64,000 nt of DNA from Agrobacterium arsenijevicii (GTDB lineage: Bacteria > Pseudomonadota > Alphaproteobacteria > Rhizobiales > Rhizobiaceae): the NCBI GenBank assembly GCA_000949895.1, contig JWIT01000015.1:38417-102416 (forward strand). Reading direction: 5' to 3'. The notes beneath the pieces were generated by a model. The model ran no database searches. It was given only the letters and a program-made list of their open reading frames with translations, and was not told the DNA's origin. Made by a program: the position numbers and the translations under genes. Positions 45,159 through 53,748 of this stretch are shown here, piece after piece (the stretch's first letter is position 1; each line of letters opens with the position of its first letter).

Positions 45159-45304
45159 GAGTGTCCGCATGATGCGTCGATCATAACAAGTTGATCGGCA
45201 TTTCCGCCGCCCCTTCTTTCAGCGCAAAACTATCGAGCCTAGATTGCGCGCACATCGCGGCGGAACGTGTCGGCCGTGGCATTTTGTGAAGGAAGAAACT
45301 GAAA

Positions 45305-45718
45305 ATGAGATGGCTTGAAACGGGATGTCTGGTCGGCGTGCTGGCTGTTATTTCCGCGTGCGCCACGACCGGGCAGACGGACGTCTCCCGCACGGTGCCA
45401 AGCCTCGTAGGCCAGCCCCGGGATGCGGCTATCGCCAGATTTGGCCGTCCGAACAAGGTCATCATCGAAAAGGGTGCGACGGAATCCTATTGGCTGAAGG
45501 TGGATGTCGAGACCTATGCCGGCCTCAGCAACAAGCGGGAAGCCCGCACCGTGGACGGGCAGATGCGGATATCCGAAACGGAAGGCATGAAAATCAAGGA
45601 GCACCGCCGCGACTGCATCATCAAGATCACTGCGGATGCTGCTTCCACCATCAAGACCAGCGAGATCATCGGCGATCCGGCCAATTGCGAGAATATTATC
45701 AATCGCCCGCATTCCTGA
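45305..45718 (+). CDS. Small predicted lipoprotein of unknown function
   Basis: The 137-residue protein has a lipoprotein signal with a lipobox-like ISAC (Cys19) and AAGGAAG upstream of the ATG. The mature part contains a VGQPRDAAIARFGRPNKV stretch like small outer-membrane-assembly lipoproteins with an early 'G-x-P...RFG-P' motif. It then has a beta-rich region and a Cys-containing C-terminus (two late cysteines that could pair). The function is not known. It is a single gene. Confidence 0.8.
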   Translation: MRWLETGCLVGVLAVISACATTGQTDVSRTVPSLVGQPRDAAIARFGRPNKVIIEKGATESYWLKVDVETYAGLSNKREARTVDGQMRISETEGMKIKEHRRDCIIKITADAASTIKTSEIIGDPANCENIINRPHS

Positions 45719-45825
45719 GACAAGCCGCTTCCCGATTGTTGCGTCGCTTCGAGCGCCCACCACGGTAACAACCGGATTGTGAGCAGTCTCCTAATATGCG
45801 ACCATCCGCCCCGGAGGAGGCATGC

Positions 45826-47697
45826 ATGGTATCGACGCTGTCGCATATACGGGAGATCGAACGTGTCGGCATGGGCGCGGTCAGCCCGCGTGATACGCCC
45901 GTCATCCAGTCCTGGCTGCGCTGTCTGAACGACTACAAGCTCGATCCGACGATTGCGCAGGAAGCCTATATCGTGCCGGAGCTGAAGCTTCGGGAGCATC
46001 GCGAGCAGGCCGAGGAGCTGATCCGCATCGGCCGCTCCGGTCTCGAAGCCCTGTTCAACCAGATTGCTGAGCAGAACTACGTGCTGCTGTTGTCGGATGC
46101 GCGTGGCGTCACCGTCGATTTCATGGGCGATCCGACCTTCGACAACCAGTTGCGCCGGGCGGGGCTTTATCTCGGCTCGGAATGGTCCGAAAACCGGGCC
46201 GGCACCTGCGCGGTCGGCGCCTGTCTTGTTTCCGGCGAGCCGGTCATCATCCATCAGGATGACCATTTCGATACCAGCCATATCGGGTTGACCTGCACTG
46301 CGGCCCCCGTTTTCGATACGCTCGGCGATCTTACCGCCGTGCTCGATATTTCCCAGCTCCGCTCGCCGACGGCCAAGGCCAGCCAGCAACTGGCGCTGCA
46401 TCTGGTCGCCTCCACCGCGCGGCGCATCGAGCTTGCCAATCTGATGACCCGCACCCGCAATGACTGGGTGTTGCGTCTTGCCCGTTCGCCGGAATTCCTC
46501 GACGTCGATCCCGATGCGGCTATTGCCCTTGATGGCAGCGGGCGCATTACCGGCATGACCCATGGCGGGTTCGGGGCGCTCGCACGCTCGATGAACATGC
46601 ATGGTCTTGCAACGCGTGATTTTCTCGGCAAGCCGATTTCCTCGGTCTTCGATATCGACGTGGACGACCTGCCGCGCTTCATGCGCGGGCGGCCGAATGG
46701 CGAGCGACTTTTGCGCGCCCGCAACGGTCTGGTGCTTTTTGCCAGCGCCATCGCCCCCGCCGTCAGCATCCGTGCCCCGGTTACGTCGGAACCCCGGTTG
46801 CCACGCGCGCTCAGGGATATGAGTAATGGTGATACGGCGATGGAAAAGGTGCAGGCGCGGGCCGCAAAGCTTGCCGCCCGCGATATCCCCATCCTCATTC
46901 AGGGTGAGACGGGCAGCGGCAAGGAATATCTGGCGCGGGCGATACACGACAGCTGCAACAGCGGCGGCAATTTCATTGCCGTCAATTGTGCGGCAATCCC
47001 GGAGCATCTCATCGAATCCGAATTGTTTGGTTACGCGCCCGGCGCGTTCACCGGCGCCAGCCAGAAGGGCAAACGCGGCCTCATCGAAGAGGCAAGCGGC
47101 GGAACATTGTTTCTGGATGAGATCGGCGATATGCCGCTTTCCCTGCAAAGCCGCCTGCTGCGCGTGCTTTCGGAAAACGAGGTGCAGCCGGTTGGCGCAT
47201 TGAAGGCGAAGCCGGTGCGTCTGAGAGTGCTGTCCGCATCGCACCGCGATCTTGCCGAACTGGTGAAGGAAGGCCGTTTCCGGCAGGACCTCTATTATCG
47301 CCTGAACGCCGCAACGGTGACGCTGCCGGCGCTGCGGGAGCGCGAGGATCTCGGCTGGCTTGTCGACCAGTTTCTCCATCGCATCGAGAAGGAAAACGGC
47401 GAGACCTACAGGATTGACACGGCGGCACGCGAACTCCTGCTTGCGCATGACTGGCCGGGCAATCTGCGCGAACTTTTCAACGCCCTGCGGGTTGCGGCGG
47501 CACTCTGCGATGGCGGCATCATCGATCCCGGCTGCCTGCCGGACCATCTCTTCACCGATGTCACCACCAATGCATCGCGGGATGACGACGATCTGCGCCG
47601 GGCGCTGCAGGATTGCGGCAACAACGTCTCGGCGCTGGCGCGAAGCCTCGGCGTCAACCGCTCCACCATCCACCGCCGCCTCAAACGCTTGAACTGA
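45826..47697 (+). CDS. AcoR-like sigma-54-dependent activator
   Basis: The protein has 623 residues from the ATG at 45826 (GGAGGAGG upstream). It has an N-terminal GAF-type sensory region with the AcoR-like GSEWSENRAGTCAVG stretch. The AAA+ domain shows Walker A GETGSGKE at about 360-367 and the sigma-54-contact loop GAFTGA at 406-411. It ends in a Fis-type helix-turn-helix (NVSALARSLGVNRSTIHRRL). It should activate the sigma-54 promoter at 47808-47823 in response to acetoin, butanediol or a similar compound. No response-regulator receiver domain is present. Confidence 0.93.
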   Translation: MVSTLSHIREIERVGMGAVSPRDTPVIQSWLRCLNDYKLDPTIAQEAYIVPELKLREHREQAEELIRIGRSGLEALFNQIAEQNYVLLLSDARGVTVDFMGDPTFDNQLRRAGLYLGSEWSENRAGTCAVGACLVSGEPVIIHQDDHFDTSHIGLTCTAAPVFDTLGDLTAVLDISQLRSPTAKASQQLALHLVASTARRIELANLMTRTRNDWVLRLARSPEFLDVDPDAAIALDGSGRITGMTHGGFGALARSMNMHGLATRDFLGKPISSVFDIDVDDLPRFMRGRPNGERLLRARNGLVLFASAIAPAVSIRAPVTSEPRLPRALRDMSNGDTAMEKVQARAAKLAARDIPILIQGETGSGKEYLARAIHDSCNSGGNFIAVNCAAIPEHLIESELFGYAPGAFTGASQKGKRGLIEEASGGTLFLDEIGDMPLSLQSRLLRVLSENEVQPVGALKAKPVRLRVLSASHRDLAELVKEGRFRQDLYYRLNAATVTLPALREREDLGWLVDQFLHRIEKENGETYRIDTAARELLLAHDWPGNLRELFNALRVAAALCDGGIIDPGCLPDHLFTDVTTNASRDDDDLRRALQDCGNNVSALARSLGVNRSTIHRRLKRLN

Positions 47698-47777
47698 TGC
47701 AACCGCTGCAACACCTGTGGCGTCGAACCTGTTGCAATCTTCCCGCCGCCTAAAATGACATCTTCTCAACCTGTTGA
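47698..47777 (+). promoter_or_regulatory. Candidate enhancer sites for the AcoR-like activator
   Basis: TGCAAC occurs at 47698 and 47707, with its complement GTTGCA at 47731. AACCTGTTG is repeated at 47726-47734 and 47768-47776, exactly 42 bases (four helical turns) apart. The second copy lies in a perfect TCAAC-CT-GTTGA inverted repeat (47766-47777). All lie 30-110 bases upstream of the sigma-54 promoter. Confidence 0.5.
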
Positions 47778-47807
47778 AAAATAACCAGAATAGAGCGTCA
47801 CACATTC

Positions 47808-47823
47808 TGGCATACGGCTTGCT
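47808..47823 (+). promoter_or_regulatory. Sigma-54 (-24/-12) promoter for the dehydrogenase/FMO operon
   Basis: TGGCATACGGCTTGCT has GG (47809-47810) and GC (47821-47822) separated by exactly 10 bases, with the TTGCT -12 element. Transcription should start near 47834, 25 bases before the butanediol-dehydrogenase-like gene. The upstream gene encodes a sigma-54 activator, which supports the call. Confidence 0.85.
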
Positions 47824-47858
47824 GAACCTCCTGTGCAAGAACAACAGGAGGAAATGCA

Positions 47859-48932
47859 ATGAAAGCACTGCGCTTTCACGCCGCCAAGGATCTGCGCATC
47901 GAAGATGTGAATTCGCCGCCCGAGCCCGGTCCGGGCGAGGTGCTTGTTGAAAACAAGTTCTGCGGCATCTGCGGCACGGACCTGCACGAATATGCCTATG
48001 GTCCGATCTTCGTGCCGAAGGAACCGCACCCCTTCACCGGTGCTCACGGGCCGCAAATTCTCGGTCATGAATTCGGCGGTGTCGTCAAGGCCGTGGGCGA
48101 GCGCGTCAGCCATGTCAAGCTCGGCGACCGGGTATCGATCCAGCCGCTTATCATGCCGCGCCATGGCGATTATTACGCCGATCGCGGTCTCTATCACCTG
48201 AGCACAAATCTCGCGCTCGCCGGCCTGTCCTGGCATTCCGGCGGTATGGCGCAGGCGGCTCTTCTCAATGACTACAATGTCCAGCCGATACCCGATGCGC
48301 TTTCCGATCAGGAAGCGGCCCTCATAGAGCCGACGGCGGTTGCGGTTTATGCCTGCGATCGTGGCGGTGTCACGGCCGGCAGCAGCGTGCTTGTGACCGG
48401 TGCAGGACCCATCGGCATTCTCGTCGCCATGGCAGCGCGGGCGGCCGGTGCCACGCAGATATTCCTTTCCGATCTCAACGACACGCGTCTGGCACTGGCG
48501 CGGGAGGCGCTGGGCGAAGTGCGCACGATCAATCCGAAGACGGAAAAGGTCGGCGATGTCATTCGTGCCGAGACCGAAGGCAATGTCGGCTGCGATGTCG
48601 CCATCGAATGTGTCGGCAACGAATATGCGCTGAAGAATTGCGCCGATGCCGTACGCAAGCAGGGCGTCGTGGTGCAGACCGGCCTTCACCCCGGCGAAAA
48701 CCCGCTGAACTGGTTCGACGTGACCTTCAAGGACATCGATATTCGCGGCTCCTGGGCCTATCCGACCCATTATTGGCCGCGTGTTGCCCGGCTGATCGCC
48801 AGCGGCCAGATCCCGGCGAGCCGCATCGTCACCAAATATGTCTCGCTCAGCGAGGCGGTCACGGAAGGGTTCGACCAGTTGCTCGACCCGGCCGGCAAAC
48901 ATCTGAAAATCCTGATCGACCTGTCGCGATAG
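47859..48932 (+). CDS. 2,3-butanediol dehydrogenase-like zinc alcohol dehydrogenase
   Basis: The 357-residue medium-chain dehydrogenase starts at the ATG at 47859 with AACAGGAGG upstream. Catalytic zinc ligands are visible: C38 in CGICGTD, and H70 and E71 in GHEFGG. The NAD(P) motif is GAGPIGIL. The closest recognisable relatives are (R,R)-butanediol dehydrogenases. The four-cysteine structural zinc lobe is absent; that region reads QPLIMPRHGDYYADRG. It is driven by the sigma-54 promoter and is probably co-transcribed with the FMO gene 66 bases downstream. The substrate is likely a vicinal diol or hydroxyketone. Confidence 0.9.
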   Translation: MKALRFHAAKDLRIEDVNSPPEPGPGEVLVENKFCGICGTDLHEYAYGPIFVPKEPHPFTGAHGPQILGHEFGGVVKAVGERVSHVKLGDRVSIQPLIMPRHGDYYADRGLYHLSTNLALAGLSWHSGGMAQAALLNDYNVQPIPDALSDQEAALIEPTAVAVYACDRGGVTAGSSVLVTGAGPIGILVAMAARAAGATQIFLSDLNDTRLALAREALGEVRTINPKTEKVGDVIRAETEGNVGCDVAIECVGNEYALKNCADAVRKQGVVVQTGLHPGENPLNWFDVTFKDIDIRGSWAYPTHYWPRVARLIASGQIPASRIVTKYVSLSEAVTEGFDQLLDPAGKHLKILIDLSR

Positions 48933-48998
48933 GCCGATCCGACATGCGGGGCGGTTGAGGAGCCGTCCCGTTTCCATATTGAGCAGGAGGAGGAACAC

Positions 48999-50798
48999 AT
49001 GCTCGAAAAGACCCCCACCACCCGCCTTCAGGCGCTTCTCGATACGTTCGGCGCGGCGCTGGAAGCTGGCCGGATCGATGATACCGTCAATCTGTTTGCC
49101 GAGGATTGTTACTGGCGCGACCTCGTTGCATTTACCTGGAACATCAAGACTGTCGAGGGGCGCGATCAGGTGCGTGATATGCTGCAATCGCAGCTTTCGA
49201 CGGCCAGACCCTCCAACTGGCGTGTCGCCACCGGTGAAGAGGCGACGGAAGCAGACGGCGTTCTGGAAAGCTGGATCACCTTCGAGACGGCAACCGGGCG
49301 CGGTTACGGTCTGGTGCGTTTCAAGAACGGCCAGATATGGACGCTGCTGACGGCGCTGTCCGAACTGAAGGGCCATGAGGAGAAATCGGGCTTCACCCGC
49401 CCGCTCGGCGCCCGGCATGGCCAGAACCTCGGTGCCAAAACGTGGAAGGAGGAGCGCGAGGAGGAAGCGCGCACGCTCGGCTACGACAGACAACCCTATA
49501 CTGTCATCATCGGTGGCGGCCAGGGCGGCATCGCGCTTGGCGCGCGGCTGCGCCAGCTCGGCGTGCGGACGATCATTCTCGAAAAGAATGACCAACCGGG
49601 TGACAGCTGGCGCAAGCGCTACAAGTCGCTCTGCCTGCATGATCCGGTCTGGTACGACCATCTGCCTTATATCGATTTCCCAAAGAACTGGCCGGTCTTT
49701 GCACCCAAGGACAAGATCGGTGACTGGCTGGAATTCTATACCAAGGTGATGGAGCTGAATTACTGGACCCGCTCCACCGCCAAATCTGCCAAATGGGATG
49801 AGGCGGCGAAGGAATGGAAGATCATCGTCGATCGTGACGGCGAGGAAGTCGTGCTCCGGCCGAAACAACTTGTTTTCGCCACCGGCATGTCCGGCAAGGC
49901 CAATATTCCGGATTTCAAGGGCCGGGACCGGTTCAGCGGCGAGCAGCACCATTCCTCGCAGCATCCGGGGCCGGATGGTTATAAGGGCAAGAAGGTTGCG
50001 GTCGTCGGTTCGAACAATTCGGCCCACGATATCTGCGCCGCGCTCTACGAAGCGGGCGTCGATGTCACCATGATCCAGCGTTCGACCACCCATATCGTCA
50101 AGTCCGATACGCTGATGGATATTGGGCTCGGTGCGCTCTATTCCGAACAGGCTCTGGCGAATGGGGTGACGACGGCGAAGGCCGATCTCATCTTTGCCTC
50201 GCTGCCATACCGGATCATGCACGAGTTCCAGATTCCGCTTTACGACAAGATGCGCGAGCGTGACGCCGATTTTTACGCCGCGCTGGAAAAAGCCGGGTTC
50301 CAGCTAGACTGGGGTGCAGATGGTTCGGGCCTGTTCATGAAGTACCTGCGCCGTGGCTCCGGTTATTATATCGACATCGGCGCCTCGCAGCTCATCATCG
50401 ATGGCAAGGTGAAGCTCGCCGCCGGTCAGGTGGACGAGATCACGGAAGGCTCGATAAAACTTGCCGATGGCAGGGAAATTCCCGCCGACGTCATTGTTTA
50501 TGCGACGGGCTACGGGTCGATGAATGGCTGGGTTGCCGATCTCATCGATCAGGAAACGGCTGACAGGGTCGGCAAGGTCTGGGGTCTCGGTTCGGATACG
50601 CCGAAGGATCCGGGGCCGTGGGAAGGCGAGCAGCGCAACATGTGGAAGCCGACGCAGCAGGAAGCGCTGTGGTTCCACGGCGGCAACCTACACCAGTCGC
50701 GCCACTATTCGCAATATCTCGCCTTGCAGCTGAAGGCGCGGATGGAGGGACTTCCGACACCTGTCTATTCATTGCAACCGGTTCACCACACACGCTGA
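48999..50798 (+). CDS. Flavin-containing monooxygenase with N-terminal SnoaL-like domain
   Basis: The 599-residue protein starts at the ATG at 48999 (GAGGAGG upstream). Residues about 5-125 look like a SnoaL/NTF2-like fold. An FMO core follows, with FAD motif GGGQGG (172-177), NADPH motif GSNNSAHD (337-344) and ATGYG near the end. The fingerprint between them, FSGEQHHSSQHP (312-323), is intermediate between FMO FxGxxxHxxxY/F and Baeyer-Villiger FxGxxxHxxxW. It could oxygenate a ketone made by the upstream dehydrogenase or an unrelated metabolite. It ends just before a strong terminator. Confidence 0.88.
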   Translation: MLEKTPTTRLQALLDTFGAALEAGRIDDTVNLFAEDCYWRDLVAFTWNIKTVEGRDQVRDMLQSQLSTARPSNWRVATGEEATEADGVLESWITFETATGRGYGLVRFKNGQIWTLLTALSELKGHEEKSGFTRPLGARHGQNLGAKTWKEEREEEARTLGYDRQPYTVIIGGGQGGIALGARLRQLGVRTIILEKNDQPGDSWRKRYKSLCLHDPVWYDHLPYIDFPKNWPVFAPKDKIGDWLEFYTKVMELNYWTRSTAKSAKWDEAAKEWKIIVDRDGEEVVLRPKQLVFATGMSGKANIPDFKGRDRFSGEQHHSSQHPGPDGYKGKKVAVVGSNNSAHDICAALYEAGVDVTMIQRSTTHIVKSDTLMDIGLGALYSEQALANGVTTAKADLIFASLPYRIMHEFQIPLYDKMRERDADFYAALEKAGFQLDWGADGSGLFMKYLRRGSGYYIDIGASQLIIDGKVKLAAGQVDEITEGSIKLADGREIPADVIVYATGYGSMNGWVADLIDQETADRVGKVWGLGSDTPKDPGPWEGEQRNMWKPTQQEALWFHGGNLHQSRHYSQYLALQLKARMEGLPTPVYSLQPVHHTR

Positions 50799-50830
50799 CC
50801 ACGGGTATTTCAATCGATAACGGCAATGCA

Positions 50831-50859
50831 GAGGGGGCGGAACATTCCGCCCCCTCTTT
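50831..50859 (+). terminator. Strong Rho-independent terminator
   Basis: GAGGGGGCGGAA (50831-50842) and TTCCGCCCCCTC (50845-50856) form a perfect 12-bp stem around CA, followed by TTT. It ends the dehydrogenase/FMO operon. Confidence 0.9.
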
Positions 50860-50995
50860 GAATCTGATGCGGGCAATGCCAAACGGATGCCGCCCGGTTT
50901 CTGTGGATGAGAGAAACCGGAGTTGTTAGTGTCAGCCTCTGCGCATATGTTGGAGTACTTATTCTCGATTTCCGGCCAAGGCGGACAGGAGTGGA

Positions 50996-51976
50996 ATGAC
51001 CTCCCAGTTGGATTTTTTCGGCTCCGCGACAGCGCGGCTTCCTCAGGCTGAGCGCGGGCGAAAAGCGGGTGGTCGCGAAACGACGCAGAAGACGGTTCCT
51101 GACGACGAGGCTCTGGCCGCACATCTCGAATCGACAGGCAATTACCGTATCCTGCGCAAGCTGCAGCCGCGCGCGGTCAGCGAACAGCCCAGAGCGGGAT
51201 TTCCACGGCAGGGCGTGATCCTCGATACCGAGACGACGGGCCTTAACCATCGGACCGACGAAATCATAGAAATCGGTGTCATCACCTTCACATTCGACGA
51301 TCAGGGTGCGATCGGTGATATCACCGGCGTTTATGGCGGTTTGCGACAGCCGGGTACTCCGATTCCGGAAGAGATCACGCGCCTGACGGGTATCACCGAT
51401 GAGATGGTTGCCGGTCAGTCGATAGACATCGACCGGTTGACCTCCCTTGTTGACGGCGCCGATCTGATCATCGCCCACAATGCCGGTTTCGATCGTCCCT
51501 TTTGCGAGGCCTTTTCGCCGATCTTCCGCAACAAGGCCTGGGCCTGTTCCGTTTCGGAAATTGACTGGAGTGCACGCGGTTTCGAGGGCAGCAAGCTTGC
51601 CTACCTGATCGGGCAATCCGGCTATTTTCATGATGGCCATCGCGCTGTCGATGATTGTTTCGCACTGCTGGAAGTGCTGGAACAGCAGCGCCCCGGCCAA
51701 AGCGGGACGCCCTTCATGGAGCTTTATGAGGCGAGCCAGCATTCCCGGGTCCGTATTTATGCGGAAAACAGCCCGTTCGACATGAAGGACCACCTGAAAA
51801 AGCGCGGCTACCGCTGGTCGGACGGTTCCGACGGCCGGCCGAAATCCTGGTGGGTGGAGCTGCCGGAAGAAAAGCTCGAAGACGAGCTGCATTTCCTCCG
51901 AACCGAAATTTACCGATGGGACGCCGATCCCACGGTCAAGTATCTCACGGCTTTCGACCGCTTCAAGGCCGGTTAG
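50996..51976 (+). CDS. DEDDh-type 3'-5' exonuclease (DnaQ-like)
   Basis: The 326-residue protein has the exonuclease core in the middle: Exo I DTETTG (D77, E79), Exo II AHNAGFD (D166) and Exo III HRAVDD (H215, D220). The first about 70 residues are basic and low in structure. The C-terminal about 80 residues (HLKKRGYRWSDG, KSWWVELPEE) are a conserved-looking extension. Such proteins resemble DNA polymerase III epsilon subunits but stand alone. It probably trims or repairs DNA or degrades small nucleic acids. It is a single gene with its own upstream region. Confidence 0.9.
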   Translation: MTSQLDFFGSATARLPQAERGRKAGGRETTQKTVPDDEALAAHLESTGNYRILRKLQPRAVSEQPRAGFPRQGVILDTETTGLNHRTDEIIEIGVITFTFDDQGAIGDITGVYGGLRQPGTPIPEEITRLTGITDEMVAGQSIDIDRLTSLVDGADLIIAHNAGFDRPFCEAFSPIFRNKAWACSVSEIDWSARGFEGSKLAYLIGQSGYFHDGHRAVDDCFALLEVLEQQRPGQSGTPFMELYEASQHSRVRIYAENSPFDMKDHLKKRGYRWSDGSDGRPKSWWVELPEEKLEDELHFLRTEIYRWDADPTVKYLTAFDRFKAG

Positions 51977-52046
51977 AACGAAGTCCCGCGGCAAGCGCAC
52001 CGGGCCACGCAGCTCTGCGTTTTTTTTGATGGACGTCAATTTTCTT

Positions 52047-52061
52047 GCTCAAAATTTGAGC
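52047..52061. promoter_or_regulatory. Perfect palindrome, candidate enhancer of the sigma-54 promoter at 52115
   Basis: GCTCAAA-A-TTTGAGC is a perfect 7-1-7 palindrome 69 bases upstream of the -24 GG. A 13/15 match lies 79 bases upstream of the sigma-54 promoter at 56756. This suggests a shared activator. Confidence 0.6.
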
Positions 52062-52114
52062 GAGTGGGCGCGCACATTTCAGGTAGATTTTGATTTTAAA
52101 AGAATAATCCGTTC

Positions 52115-52130
52115 TGGCACGGGCCTTGCT
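52115..52130 (+). promoter_or_regulatory. Consensus sigma-54 promoter for the GntR/amino-acid ABC operon
   Basis: TGGCACGGGCCTTGCT matches the TGGCACG-N4-TTGCW consensus at every position, with GG (52116-52117) and GC (52128-52129) 10 bases apart. The expected start of transcription, near 52140-52141, is at or next to the GntR ATG at 52142, implying a leaderless or near-leaderless message. Confidence 0.88.
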
Positions 52131-52136
52131 TTCAGT

Positions 52137-52148
52137 CTTGTATGCAAG
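52137..52148. promoter_or_regulatory. Candidate GntR (FadR-type) operator over the start codon
   Basis: CTTG-TATG-CAAG resembles the CTTGTATACAAG-type sites bound by many FCD-domain GntR proteins. It covers the predicted transcription start and the ATG of the GntR gene, which would give tight autorepression. Confidence 0.4.
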
Positions 52149-52894
52149 ATTTACATACCAAACAGGACCGTCAGATAAACATCGAAGAAGCCATCGTTTC
52201 CGGCATTCTTTCGGCACGCATCCGGCCGGGCACGCGGCTCAGCGAAAATCAGCTGGCCGGACTTTTCGCCGTTTCGCGCACCCGGGTGCGGGAGGCGATG
52301 ATGCGTCTGGAAACACGCGGCATCGTCCATGTCAGCGCGCGCCGGGGCTGGTTCGTCGTCGAACCTTCCGCCGAGGAGGCGATGACCATCTACGAGGCCC
52401 GGCGGATCATCGAATCCGGATTGCTGCGCAGCATGCGGGTGCTGTCGGAGGAGGGGCGCAAGGTCCTCGTCGCGCATCTCGAGGAAGAGAAGATTGCGAT
52501 AGCCGCAGGCGACCGCCAGCGCCTTACCTGCCTGATGGGTGATTTCCACATCCGCATCGCCGAGCTTTGCGGCAATGCCGTGCTTATCGAGCTGCTGCGC
52601 GATCTCACCGCCCGGACAATTCTGATTTCCATGCTCTACCAGTCGGAATTCCATGCCCTCCAGTCCCATGAGGGGCACTGCCGGATCTTCGAGGCCATGG
52701 AAGCGGGCGATTTCGTGAGGGCGGCGGAGCTTTCCATAGAACATCTGGACGAGGTGGAAACCGGCCTCGACCTCACCCGACGCCCGGATCCTCTCGCCGG
52801 CCTTCGCCGGTCGCTTGCCCTGCCGGAAAAGAACGGCGGCGATCCGGACAGAATCCACATGCAACAAAATCAACACAAGGAGAATGACATATGA
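52142..52894 (+). CDS. GntR-family regulator with FCD domain
   Basis: The 250-residue protein has an N-terminal winged helix (LSENQLAGLFAVSRTRVREAM) and an all-helical FCD ligand-binding domain; the Asp/His pattern DFHIRIAELCGN and the HxxIFEAMEAGD segment are typical. The start at 52142 has no visible ribosome-binding site, which fits leaderless initiation from the sigma-54 promoter. It is the first gene of the amino-acid transporter operon and overlaps it by four bases. It probably represses the operon until its ligand is present. Confidence 0.9.
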   Translation: MQDLHTKQDRQINIEEAIVSGILSARIRPGTRLSENQLAGLFAVSRTRVREAMMRLETRGIVHVSARRGWFVVEPSAEEAMTIYEARRIIESGLLRSMRVLSEEGRKVLVAHLEEEKIAIAAGDRQRLTCLMGDFHIRIAELCGNAVLIELLRDLTARTILISMLYQSEFHALQSHEGHCRIFEAMEAGDFVRAAELSIEHLDEVETGLDLTRRPDPLAGLRRSLALPEKNGGDPDRIHMQQNQHKENDI

Positions 52895-53676
52895 TCTTCA
52901 GACGGACCCTCATCGCCGCCGCTGCCATGGCTGCCGCCTTTGGTCTTTCCGCGCCCGTCAAGGCGGACGCCCTTGCCGACATCACCGCACGCGGAACGCT
53001 GCGCGTGGCCGTGCCGCAGGATTTCCCGCCCTTCGGCAGCGTTGCAGCCGACATGACACCGCAGGGCTATGATATCGACATGGCCAAGCTGATCGCCGAC
53101 AAGCTGGGCGTGAAGGTGGAACTCGTGCCTGTCACCAGCGCCAACCGCGTTCCCTATCTCCAGACCAACAAGGTCGACCTTGTGATCTCCAGCCTCGGCA
53201 AGAATGCCGAGCGCGAAAAAGTTATTGATTTCTCCGATGCTTACGCGCCTTTCTTCAACGGTGTTTTCGGCCCGGCCGATGTTGCGATCTCCAAGGCCGA
53301 AGACCTGAAGGGCAAGACCATTGCCGTCACCCGCGGCGCTGTTGAGGACCTTGAACTGACAAAGGTCGCGCCTTCGGATGCCACCATCAAGCGCTACGAG
53401 GACAATAACGGCACCATCTCGGCCTTCCTTTCCGGCCAGGTGGAAGTTGTCGCGACTGGCAACGTCGTCGCCGCCGCCATCCTCGCCAAGAACCCGCCGA
53501 AGCGTCCGGAATTGAAGTTCCTCATCAAGAACTCCCCCTGCTACATCGGCCTCAACAAGAACGAGCCGGCCCTGCTGGAAAAGGTCAACGCCACCGTTGC
53601 CGCGGCCAAGGCCGATGGCTCGCTGAACGCGATCGCCGCCAAGTGGCTCGGTCAGGATCTGCCGAAAGACCTTTGA
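52891..53676 (+). CDS. Polar-amino-acid-type periplasmic binding protein
   Basis: The 261-residue protein has a Sec signal (TLIAAAAMAAAFGLSAPVKA) and an AAGGAG site upstream. The mature part is a family 3 binding protein (RGTLRVAVPQDFPPFG; GYDIDMAKLIADKLGVK; DFSDAYAPFFNGVF). The ligand is likely an amino acid or a derivative; a Lys/Arg/ornithine or Glu-type assignment cannot be made from sequence. A hairpin follows at 53692-53716. Confidence 0.92.
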   Translation: MIFRRTLIAAAAMAAAFGLSAPVKADALADITARGTLRVAVPQDFPPFGSVAADMTPQGYDIDMAKLIADKLGVKVELVPVTSANRVPYLQTNKVDLVISSLGKNAEREKVIDFSDAYAPFFNGVFGPADVAISKAEDLKGKTIAVTRGAVEDLELTKVAPSDATIKRYEDNNGTISAFLSGQVEVVATGNVVAAAILAKNPPKRPELKFLIKNSPCYIGLNKNEPALLEKVNATVAAAKADGSLNAIAAKWLGQDLPKDL

Positions 53677-53691
53677 TCATCATTCACCCTG

Positions 53692-53716
53692 GTCATCCCG
53701 GATCCGCCGGGATGAC
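53692..53716 (+). other. Intercistronic hairpin after amino-acid-binding gene
   Basis: GTCATCCCGG and CCGGGATGAC form a perfect 10-bp stem with a five-base loop between the binding-protein and permease genes. The GTCATCC ends recall the repeat arms at 59271-59368. Confidence 0.6.
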
Positions 53717-53748
53717 GCCTTTCTCCACCGGCGCAAGGGGACTGTTTC

